A stretch of 64,000 nt of DNA from Sphingomonas_D zeicaulis. Lineage in GTDB: Bacteria > Pseudomonadota > Alphaproteobacteria > Sphingomonadales > Sphingomonadaceae. Numbering within the stretch: position 1 is the first letter of the stretch; each line of letters starts with the position of its first letter. This document shows positions 35,950-43,218 of this stretch, piece after piece. The stretch covers positions 620,001 to 684,000 of the forward strand of contig NZ_JBNPXQ010000001.1 of the NCBI RefSeq assembly GCF_050433225.1, in the 5' to 3' direction. Both the position numbers and the translations under genes were made by a program. The notes beneath the pieces are model-generated. The model saw nothing but the letters and a program-made list of their open reading frames with translations. It was not told the DNA's origin and searched no databases.

Positions 35950-37907
35950 CAGAACCGCCCCCGGATGCCGGCATAGATGCTGCGGCCGAGCGTGCCGTAG
36001 CGATTGACCGTCATATACTCCTCGTCGAGCAGGTTCTCGGCACGCGCGAACAGCTTGACGCCATCGGACAATGCATATTCGGCGCGCAGGTCGACCAGCA
36101 CATAATCGTCGAGCCGGGTGCTGTTGGAGGCGTTGTCGAAGCTCTTGCCGGCATAGCGCAGCGCGGCGCCGGTGGTCAGCCCGAAGCCCCATTCATAGCT
36201 GATCGAGCCGTTGGCGGTGTGCCGCGGGCGGCGCGGCAGCCAGTTGCCGAAGGTGGAGGCGCCCTCGGAACGATCCTCGGCGACCGTCCAGCTATAATTG
36301 CCGTCGATGATCAGCCCTTCGACCGGGCGGATTGCCGCCTGCGCCTCGATGCCATGCGCCTCGGCGCGCGCCACGTTAAGGTAATAGCCGAAGCGCGGCG
36401 CACCACTGCCCGGGGTGACGCACAGCGGGTCGGTCGAGGTCGGGAAGGCGCAGCTCGCGAAGATGATCTGGTCGGTTGTGGTCCGATCGAAATAGGTCGC
36501 ACCAACGCTGACCACGCCATCGAACAGCTTCTGCTCGACGCCGGCTTCCCAGCCATGCGCCTGCTCCGGATTGAGCGCAGCGTTCCCATATTCGGAGAAG
36601 AGCTGGTAGAGCGTTGGCGCCTTGAAGCCCTCGCCATAGCTGGCGCGCAGGGTCGTGCCGGTGGAGAGCGCCCACACGCCGCCGGCCGCGAACAAGGTCT
36701 TGCCGCCGGCGCGGTTGTGGTCGTCATGGCGCACTCCGCCGTTCAACGTCAGCCCCTCGATCGGCGAGACGCTGAGCTGGGCATAGACGCCGGTCAGTTC
36801 CGAACGGCCGCGCGTCGGCTCGGGCACCGGCACCGAGAGCGCGCTGGAGGGCGAGACGCTGCGGAACTTCGCACGCTCATTCTCCACGCCAAACAGCGCG
36901 GTAATGCTGTCGGTGAAGGCGAAGCTGCCCTGATATTCGAGGCGGCGGTTGGAACCCGCGGCGTCGAAGGTGCGCGCGCGCTCAAGCTGCGGATTGAAAT
37001 TGTCGCGGTTGGTGTCGGTATAGCCATAGGCGAAGCGGTTGCGGAAACGGCCGCCCAGCAGGTCGACGTTCAGGCCGGCATAGCCGACGAATTCCTTGTT
37101 GAGGCTATATTCGGGGGTGTCGCCGCTGAACCCGTCGATGTCGACGCGGCCCGACGAATAATAGCCGCGCAGGTCGGCGGTGACGCCCTCGGTGATCGCG
37201 ATCTCGACGCGGCCGCTGGCGCCGCGATTGGTATAGCCGTCACGTTCGGTGCCGGCGGCAAGCGCCGAGATGCCATCGGTGGTGAAGGCATGGCCGCCGA
37301 CGCGCCATGTTACCGGACCGGTCTTGCCGCCCAGCGCGGCGCGGCCACTGACGGTATCGCGCGACCCCGCCTCGACGTCGAAGCTGCCTTCCAGTTCCTT
37401 CTGCGGCAGCGGAGTGACGACGTTGACCACGCCGCCGATCGCCTGGCTGCCCCACAGGATCGACTGCGGCCCGCGCAGCACCTCGATGCGCGAGGCGTCA
37501 CCCACCAGCAGGTTGGCGAAGTTGTAGCCGCCGCCGGTCGACGAGGGGTCGTTGAGCTTGACGCCGTCGATCACCACCACGGTCTGGTCGGCTTCGGCGC
37601 CGCGAATGCGCAGCGAGGTGGCGGTGCCATAGCCGCCGTTGCGGGAAAGGCTGACACCAGGCGTGCGCAGCAGTAGTTCGGAGGCGCCGAGATCCTGCGC
37701 GCGGTCGATCGCCGCCTTGTCGAGCACGGTCACCGAGGCGGGTACGCGATCGATCGTGGTCGCGGCGCGGGTGGCGGTGACGATGATCGCGTCGCTGCCG
37801 GCTTCGGCGGCGGGCACGCTGACCGCGGCGGCATCGGGCGAGGGCGCTTCCTGCGCCAGCGCGGCGCCGGCGGAAAGCAACGGAAGCAGAGAAATATAAC
37901 GGAACAT
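35949..37907 (-). CDS. btuB: BtuB-type TonB-dependent cobalamin receptor
   Basis: A 652-residue outer-membrane receptor with a short signal peptide (residues 1 to about 19, ending A-L-A-Q), TonB box D-A-I-I-V-T-A-T-R, a plug with G-A-S-E-L-L-L-R-T-P-G-V, V-V-V-I-D-G-V-K-L-N-D and I-E-V-L-R-G-P-Q-S-I-L-W-G-S-Q-A-I-G-G-V-V-N-V, and a 22-strand barrel ending I-R-G-R-F. The size and plug are typical of BtuB. The cobalamin riboswitch just upstream makes corrinoid the ligand with high confidence. The start at 37907 has AAAGGGG farther upstream than usual. Confidence 0.92.
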   Translation of the reverse strand: MFRYISLLPLLSAGAALAQEAPSPDAAAVSVPAAEAGSDAIIVTATRAATTIDRVPASVTVLDKAAIDRAQDLGASELLLRTPGVSLSRNGGYGTATSLRIRGAEADQTVVVIDGVKLNDPSSTGGGYNFANLLVGDASRIEVLRGPQSILWGSQAIGGVVNVVTPLPQKELEGSFDVEAGSRDTVSGRAALGGKTGPVTWRVGGHAFTTDGISALAAGTERDGYTNRGASGRVEIAITEGVTADLRGYYSSGRVDIDGFSGDTPEYSLNKEFVGYAGLNVDLLGGRFRNRFAYGYTDTNRDNFNPQLERARTFDAAGSNRRLEYQGSFAFTDSITALFGVENERAKFRSVSPSSALSVPVPEPTRGRSELTGVYAQLSVSPIEGLTLNGGVRHDDHNRAGGKTLFAAGGVWALSTGTTLRASYGEGFKAPTLYQLFSEYGNAALNPEQAHGWEAGVEQKLFDGVVSVGATYFDRTTTDQIIFASCAFPTSTDPLCVTPGSGAPRFGYYLNVARAEAHGIEAQAAIRPVEGLIIDGNYSWTVAEDRSEGASTFGNWLPRRPRHTANGSISYEWGFGLTTGAALRYAGKSFDNASNSTRLDDYVLVDLRAEYALSDGVKLFARAENLLDEEYMTVNRYGTLGRSIYAGIRGRF

Positions 37908-38059
37908 CGAGCGGTAACCCCTTTGACAGAGGCCTGCCCGCGACGGCGCTGCCGCCTGCCTGTCGCATGACGGCAACCCCGCCGCGCACGCGGCCGGTTG
38001 CTGTCGTCGCTCGGGTCTTTCACCCCGTCCGCCCGGCACACCCTGTCCGCGCGAAGGAC

Positions 38060-38232
38060 GACGGCGACGGGCAGGTCTCCTGGCTCGCGGGTCGATGCCG
38101 CTCCGGCCGCCTTCTCGGGATGGATCCCAATGGCATATGGTCGGATGGCTCGCCGCTTACAGTTGCAGGGGCAGCCGGGGTTTTGCACCCCATTCCCTTT
38201 TCACCCCGTCTCCGGGGCACCTGTCGCTGGCG
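38060..38232 (-). ncRNA. Cobalamin (AdoCbl) riboswitch
   Basis: On the minus strand, a G-A-A-A-A-G-G-G-A-A start segment, G-G-T-G, C-T-G-C-C-C-C-T-G-C-A-A-C-T-G-T-A-A-G-C and the B12 box G-C-C-A-G-G-A-G-A-C-C-T-G-C-C (38084-38070) appear in the canonical order. GCGAC/GTCGC ends can close P1. It lies about 150 bases before btuB, leaving room for an expression platform. High adenosylcobalamin should shut off the operon of btuB, the membrane protein, DUF1636, cobT and cobS. Confidence 0.95.
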
Positions 38233-38296
38233 GCGCCTTAGGTGGGGTGGGGCGGGGCGTCAATCGCGCAAGACGTGAAAGGGCTGCTGCCGCGCT

Positions 38297-38444
38297 CCCT
38301 CGCCCCTGTGGGGAGAGGGCCGGGGAGAGGGGCTGTCGCGCCGAGCGCAGAGCCTTGTCTGGTTTGCGCCGGAGCAAAGCCACTGGGCTTGTACGCCTGG
38401 CGCGACTGCCCCTCTCCCCAACCCTCTCCCCCGAGGGGAGAGGG
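38297..38444. repeat. Large imperfect inverted repeat, REP/BIME-like
   Basis: Arms at 38297-38342 and 38399-38444 (46 bases each) are reverse complements at 40 of 46 positions. Each arm is itself a palindrome rich in CCCCTCTCCC/GGGAGAGG. The 56-base centre contains a further short hairpin around GTTTGC-GCCGGA-GCAAAG. It fills the gap between the btuD stop and the riboswitch. The form is that of mobile REP-like intergenic elements; no transposase is present. Confidence 0.7.
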
Positions 38445-38446
38445 GG

Positions 38447-39220
38447 CTAGATGCGCGTCGTCGGGATCACCAGCGGCTCCGCGCCCGAGCCATCGATCGT
38501 CGCGGCGATGCCGTAGACATCGCGCAGCGCGTCGGGGGTCAGCACCGCCATCGGCGGGCCATCCGCGACCAGCCGGCCCTGGTCGAGCAGCAGCAGCCGG
38601 TCGCAATAGCGCGCGGCCATGGTGAGATCGTGCAGCACCACGATCACCAGCGCGCCGGCGCGGGCTTCGCGGCGGAGCAAGGTCATCACGTCGATCTGGT
38701 GGCCGGGGTCCAGGGCCGCAAGCGGCTCGTCTGCGACCAGCCCGGCGGCTTCCACCGCGAGCGCGCGGGCGAGGAGGACGCGGGCGCGTTCGCCGCCGGA
38801 AAGCTCGGTGGCGACGCGGCCGGCGAGGTGAGCGACGTCGGCGCGTTCCATCGCGCGTGCGATGGCCTCCGCGTCCGCCGCGCCGATGCCGGACATCGGT
38901 GCGAGGTGAGGCAGCCGGCCGAGGGCGACCAGTCGCTCGACCGCGATCGGCCAATGGACCGTCTGGCCCTGCGGCAGATAGGCGAGCCGGCGGGCGATGG
39001 TCGCGCGACCGAGGCGCGGCACCGGCACGCCGTCGACCAGCGCTTCGCCGCCGGTCGGCTTGAGCAGCCCCAGCATCGTGCGCAGCAAGGTGGATTTGCC
39101 CGCGCCATTGGGGCCGATGATGCCGACCAGCGCGCCCGGCTGCAGCACCGCCGACACGTCATGGACGACGCCCCGCCCGCCGAGCGCGGCGGAGACGCGA
39201 TCGAGCGTGACCGTCACCAT
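38447..39220 (-). CDS. btuD: Cobalamin ABC transporter ATP-binding protein
   Basis: A 257-residue ABC ATPase with Walker A G-P-N-G-A-G-K-S (about residues 36-43), a Q-loop in L-P-Q-G, the signature L-S-G-G-E-R-A, Walker B L-V-A-D-E-P-L-A-A-L-D and the H-loop V-L-H-D-L. It belongs to the FecE/BtuD/HmuV family. The gene overlaps the permease by 7 bases. A cobalamin role rests on the neighbouring BtuF-like protein, BtuB and riboswitch; siderophore or haem transporters have the same look. Confidence 0.87.
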   Translation of the reverse strand: MVTVTLDRVSAALGGRGVVHDVSAVLQPGALVGIIGPNGAGKSTLLRTMLGLLKPTGGEALVDGVPVPRLGRATIARRLAYLPQGQTVHWPIAVERLVALGRLPHLAPMSGIGAADAEAIARAMERADVAHLAGRVATELSGGERARVLLARALAVEAAGLVADEPLAALDPGHQIDVMTLLRREARAGALVIVVLHDLTMAARYCDRLLLLDQGRLVADGPPMAVLTPDALRDVYGIAATIDGSGAEPLVIPTTRI

Positions 39221-40221
39221 AGCCGGCCACCCCGCATCAGATGCGCAAGGAACACGGGCACGCCGAGGAAGGCGGTGACCACGCCGAGCTTGAGTTCGTT
39301 CGAAGCCGGGATCAGCCGCACCGCGATATCGGCGCCCGCCAGCAGCACCGCGCCTGCGAGCATCGAAGGCAGCAAGATCGCCGACGGGCTGCGATCGGTG
39401 AAGGGGCGGACAAGGTGCGGCACGATCAGGCCGACGAAACCGATCGCACCGGAGACGGCGACCGCGCCGCCGACGCCGATCGCGACGCCGAGCAGCAGGC
39501 GCAGCCGGGTGCGGCCGAGATCGAAGCCGAGCGCACGGGCGCCGTCCTCACCCAAGGTCAGCGCATCGAGCGCGCGCCCGTCGACGAACAGCAGCGCCGC
39601 GCCGATGAGGATGCAGGGCAATGCGACGATAACATGGTCGTAGGAGCGGTTCTCGATCGATCCCAGCAGCCAGGTCATGATCTCCATCGCCGCGAACGGA
39701 TTGGGCGAGAGGTTGAGCGCGAGGCTGATGCCCGCGCCCGCCAAGGTCGAAACCGCGATGCCGGCGAGGATCAAGGTCAGCGGGCTCTCGTTCGCGCCGG
39801 CGAGCAGAAAGAGGAGGAGCAGCGATCCGAGCCCGCAGCCGATCGCGAGCAGCGGCAACAGGCTGGGGTGCAGCCCGGCGATGCCGAAATAGATCGCGCA
39901 GACCGCACCCAGCGCGGCGGCGTTGGAGACGCCGAGCACCGAGGGTTCGGCGAGCGGGTTGCGTAGATAGCCCTGCAGCGCCGCACCGGCGAGCCCGAGC
40001 ATCGCGCCGACCGCGAGGCCGAGGATGGTGCGCGGCAGGCGCAGGTCGAACAGGATCGCGCTGGCGATGCGATCGCCATGGCCGGTGAGCGCGGCGAACA
40101 GCCGCGCCGGCGCGATGGCGACGCTGCCGAGCATCAGCGACGCGATGGCGCTCGCCAGCACGAGCAGCGCCAGCCCGGCGATCAGCGCTGGGCGGCGTAT
40201 GGCGATCGATGCTGCCGTCAC
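39214..40221 (-). CDS. btuC: FecCD/BtuC-family ABC transporter permease
   Basis: A 335-residue permease with about ten hydrophobic helices and the family motifs R-L-P-R-T-I-L-G-L-A-V-G-A, G-A-A-L-Q-G-Y-L-R-N-P-L-A-E-P, L-G-V-S-N-A-A and G-F-V-G-L-I-V-P-H-L-V-R. No ATG gives a full-length protein; the GTG at 40221 gives the normal family length. The open frame to 40734 lies under the divergent btuF gene and is rejected. It pairs with the ATPase downstream. Confidence 0.87.
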   Translation of the reverse strand: MTAASIAIRRPALIAGLALLVLASAIASLMLGSVAIAPARLFAALTGHGDRIASAILFDLRLPRTILGLAVGAMLGLAGAALQGYLRNPLAEPSVLGVSNAAALGAVCAIYFGIAGLHPSLLPLLAIGCGLGSLLLLFLLAGANESPLTLILAGIAVSTLAGAGISLALNLSPNPFAAMEIMTWLLGSIENRSYDHVIVALPCILIGAALLFVDGRALDALTLGEDGARALGFDLGRTRLRLLLGVAIGVGGAVAVSGAIGFVGLIVPHLVRPFTDRSPSAILLPSMLAGAVLLAGADIAVRLIPASNELKLGVVTAFLGVPVFLAHLMRGGRLW

Positions 40222-40272
40222 TGGAATGCTCGTCTCCGCCCCGCTTGCCAGCCCGCCCCGCGGCGCTATGCC

Positions 40273-41142
40273 ATGCCGCTTATGGGTCTGCCACGCCGTC
40301 TTCGCTTGTCGCTCGTCGTCGGGATGCCCCTGATGGCGCTCGCGCTTGGCACCATGGCGGCCGCGCCGCAAGATGCCGCCGCGAAGCGGGCGCACGGATC
40401 GGCTCCTCGCCGCATCGTGTCGCTCAATCTCTGCGCGGACCAGTATCTGCTGGCGCTGGCCGATCGCGACCAGATCGTCGGGCTGACGCGCAATGCGCGC
40501 GATCCGGAGATGTCGGCGGCGGCTGGCCGCGTCGGATCGCTGCACGTGATGGGTGATTCGACCGAAGAGGTGCTGGCGCTCGATCCCGACCTGATCGTCG
40601 GCGTGCCCGCCGGCCGCGCCGACAAGCTCGCAGCGCTCTCGGGCCGCAGCTACCGCATCGTCGAACTGGGTCCGGACGCCAGCTACGCGGACATCGTCGC
40701 GCAGACTCGGCTGGTCGCGGCGGCGGTCGGCCATCCCGAACGCGGCGAGGCGCTGATCCGGCGAATGGACGCCGAACTGGCGAAGATCGGCAAGACCGGT
40801 GCGGGGGCGGTGGCCGCCTATTACCAGCGGCGCGGCTATATGACCGGCACCGGCACATTGGTCGACGAGCTGATGACGCGGGTCGGGCTGGTCAACCTCG
40901 CCGCGCGACTGGGCAAGCCGCCGCTGTCACAGGTGTCGCTGGAGGAGATGGTGGCGGCGCGGCCGGACTTCCTCATCATGGAAAGTGCGACCGAGCATGT
41001 CGTCGATCAGGGGACGGAGATGCTCCACCATCCGGCGCTGGCGGAGATCGAGCGGGTCTATGTGCCGCAGGCGTGGACGGTGTGCGGTGGGCCTGCCTAT
41101 GTCTGGGCGGCGCGGATGCTGGCGGAGCAGGTGCGGCGGTAA
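40273..41142 (+). CDS. btuF: Cobalamin ABC transporter substrate-binding protein
   Basis: A 289-residue periplasmic binding protein of the BtuF/FecB helical-backbone class, with a signal peptide (residues 1 to about 33). Visible features are R-R-I-V-S-L-N-L-C-A-D-Q-Y, the L-A-L-D-P-D-L-I-V-G strand and a C-terminal W-T-V-C-G-G-P. The start at 40273 or the in-frame ATG at 40282 are both possible. It diverges from the permease gene with only 51 bases between the starts, so promoters must overlap. Confidence 0.85.
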   Translation: MPLMGLPRRLRLSLVVGMPLMALALGTMAAAPQDAAAKRAHGSAPRRIVSLNLCADQYLLALADRDQIVGLTRNARDPEMSAAAGRVGSLHVMGDSTEEVLALDPDLIVGVPAGRADKLAALSGRSYRIVELGPDASYADIVAQTRLVAAAVGHPERGEALIRRMDAELAKIGKTGAGAVAAYYQRRGYMTGTGTLVDELMTRVGLVNLAARLGKPPLSQVSLEEMVAARPDFLIMESATEHVVDQGTEMLHHPALAEIERVYVPQAWTVCGGPAYVWAARMLAEQVRR

Positions 41143-41192
41143 AGGTGCAGGGGGCTTAAGGTGACAAAGGTTACAGTGGATTCGCTAAGCAT

Positions 41193-42233
41193 TCACCGCC
41201 CGCGCGCCTCGATCTCGCGCGCCAGCGGGTCGATCATCTCCTTCGGGATGCGCCGTGCGATCATCGCCATCGTGTCGCGCGGCTGGGTCGATTCCACCGC
41301 CTTTTCGTCCGCATGCCAACGGTGCAGGCGGCCTGCGACATAGCTGGCCTTCTGCCCGGCGAGCCGCGGCGCCTTGCCGTTGTCACGGTCATGGCACTGC
41401 GCACAGGCGGGAAGTTCGATGCTGCGGTTTCCTTGGGCGAACATGCGCGCCGCGGCGCCATCGGTTACGGCAGCCTGCCGGCGCGGCAGACCCGGCAGCG
41501 CGGCGAAATGCTCGGCGAGGCGCTGACGATCAGCCGGGGAAAGGCGTGCGGCGGCGTTGCCCATCACCGCGGATGCGCGGCGGCCGCTGGCGTAATCGTC
41601 GAGCGCGCGGCGTAGGGCCGTCACGCTCTGGCCCCCGAGGATCGGCGTGTCGGGGCCGCCACGGCCGCGACCGTCCACGCCATGGCAGCCGGTGCAGGTC
41701 GCGATCAACGGGTCGGAGCCGGTCTCGGCCGGATCGCGGGTCAGTGCGCGATAGCGTTGAGGTGACATCGTTGGCAACGCGCGGACAAAGGCGGTCATGC
41801 GGCGCACCTCGTCATCCCGCTCCTCGGCCGCCCAGCCAGGCATGCCGGTGAACTTCACGCCGTGCTTGATGATCCAGAAATGTTCGCCGGCGGTCCATTT
41901 GTCGGGATGCTGACCGAGATCGGGTGCCGGCGGCGTCGCGGCCTGCATCACCGGAAGCGGTGCGATGCCCGGTGCGCCGTGGCAGGCGACGCAGCTCTGG
42001 TCGAACAGGCCGGCGGCGGAGACGAGGCCACTGGCATCGACCGGCTGCTTCTCGCCCTCGATCCGGCTCCAGGTGGCAGCCGAATTCTGCATCACCCAAT
42101 GCAGGAACCAGTCGGTGATCGCCCAGTGGCCGCTGGACGCGGCGACGTTGAACAGACCGGACCAGGCGAAGGCCATGCCGGCTACGGCGGCGACGATGAG
42201 GCCGAGCACCCCCCGTTTGAGCGTGATCTTCAT
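41193..42233 (-). CDS. Tri-haem cytochrome c
   Basis: A 346-residue membrane-anchored or periplasmic c-type cytochrome with an N-terminal hydrophobic helix (residues 8-30) and three haem motifs: C-V-A-C-H, C-T-G-C-H and C-A-Q-C-H. The first domain has a P-G-W region with Met ligands. The second and third resemble the c4-type pair (K-A-P-R-L-A-G-Q). It ends the oxidase operon and probably donates electrons to the caa3 oxidase or to another acceptor. Its ATG overlaps the CtaG-like stop (ATGA). Confidence 0.87.
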   Translation of the reverse strand: MKITLKRGVLGLIVAAVAGMAFAWSGLFNVAASSGHWAITDWFLHWVMQNSAATWSRIEGEKQPVDASGLVSAAGLFDQSCVACHGAPGIAPLPVMQAATPPAPDLGQHPDKWTAGEHFWIIKHGVKFTGMPGWAAEERDDEVRRMTAFVRALPTMSPQRYRALTRDPAETGSDPLIATCTGCHGVDGRGRGGPDTPILGGQSVTALRRALDDYASGRRASAVMGNAAARLSPADRQRLAEHFAALPGLPRRQAAVTDGAAARMFAQGNRSIELPACAQCHDRDNGKAPRLAGQKASYVAGRLHRWHADEKAVESTQPRDTMAMIARRIPKEMIDPLAREIEARGR

Positions 42234-42835
42234 GGCCGTTCTTCCCGTCGGGCAAGCAATGTCGCGAGCATTGCGAGGCCGCCCACCAAATAGCTGCCGG
42301 TACCGACCACCAGCATGACGACTCCGCCAAGCTGCTGATCCTCCAGGGGGGCGAGCCCGTGAATCGCGTGGTGCTGCGGATAGAGCGGCTGCGGTGCGAG
42401 GCCGATCAGCACGCCGAGCAAGGTCATGTGCATCGAGGTGAGCAGCAGCGCGCCGACACCGGCGGCGCGACGTTCCGGCACGCCGCTGCCGGCGGCGCCC
42501 AGCACCGCGCTCCACAGCGCAAGGCCGGCGAGGAGGAAGCTGATCTGCTCGACCGCCAGCCCCGCCGGATGCTGCGCGAGCCGCCGCGCGATGGGCAGGT
42601 GCCAGCCCCAGACCACGACCAACTCGACAAGCGAGGCACCGAGCGGGCGCAGCCACTGCCAGCGCGCGGCCGGATCGAAGCGCCCGCCGCGAAGCCCGAG
42701 CGCGATGAATGGTGCTGCGACCGCCACGCTCAGCATGTGCGCGGTCATATGGCCAACCATGCCGATGTGCGCGGCGGCAGTGGTCCAGGCGCCGACCACC
42801 AGCACCGCACCGCAGCCGAGCAGGAGCCCACGCAT
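42230..42835 (-). CDS. CtaG-like cytochrome c oxidase assembly membrane protein (caa3 type)
   Basis: A 201-residue polytopic protein with about five helices and histidine-rich membrane segments: H-I-G-M-V-G-H-M-T-A-H-M, W-G-W-H-L-P, S-M-H-M-T-L-L-G and Y-P-Q-H-H. This is the CtaG_caa3 type (cytochrome c oxidase assembly factor), thought to help insert copper or mature the caa3 oxidase. The ATG shares one base with the stop of the upstream 127-residue protein. Confidence 0.8.
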   Translation of the reverse strand: MRGLLLGCGAVLVVGAWTTAAAHIGMVGHMTAHMLSVAVAAPFIALGLRGGRFDPAARWQWLRPLGASLVELVVVWGWHLPIARRLAQHPAGLAVEQISFLLAGLALWSAVLGAAGSGVPERRAAGVGALLLTSMHMTLLGVLIGLAPQPLYPQHHAIHGLAPLEDQQLGGVVMLVVGTGSYLVGGLAMLATLLARREERP

Positions 42836-43218
42836 CAGCGACAATCCTGCAGAAAGATCACCGGCAACGCGGTGAACAGGATCGCGATGAAGCTGAGCCC
42901 GGCGAGCAATTCGGTCGACTTGGCGAGGAAGCGGAGGCGCGCCTCTTCCGTACCGCGATCGTGCGGCGGCGGATCGTCCGCAATCTTTTCCTGCCAGCGC
43001 GCGATGATCCCCGAGCCGGTGACGAGGATCAGCGCGACCAGCGTCACCCCGGCCACGATCCAGTGATAGCTGAAGAAGGACAGGTCGAACGCGCCCTTCG
43101 CGCACATCGTGGCGGCAAGGATGTAGCAGAACAGGAAGTGCGCGGCCCACACCGTGGGCGGCACGATCAGCGTCCACAAGGTGATGCGCAGGTTGCGCGC
43201 GCGATCCGGCAACTTCAT
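42835..43218 (-). CDS. Small membrane protein of the caa3 oxidase operon
   Basis: A 127-residue protein with about three predicted helices (W-T-L-I-V-P-P-T-V-W-A-A-H-F-L-F-C-Y near the start). It resembles uncharacterised membrane proteins that follow fused coxI-III genes in alphaproteobacteria. It might act like subunit IV or an assembly factor; that is inference. One-base TGATG overlaps join it to its neighbours on both sides. Confidence 0.7.
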   Translation of the reverse strand: MKLPDRARNLRITLWTLIVPPTVWAAHFLFCYILAATMCAKGAFDLSFFSYHWIVAGVTLVALILVTGSGIIARWQEKIADDPPPHDRGTEEARLRFLAKSTELLAGLSFIAILFTALPVIFLQDCR

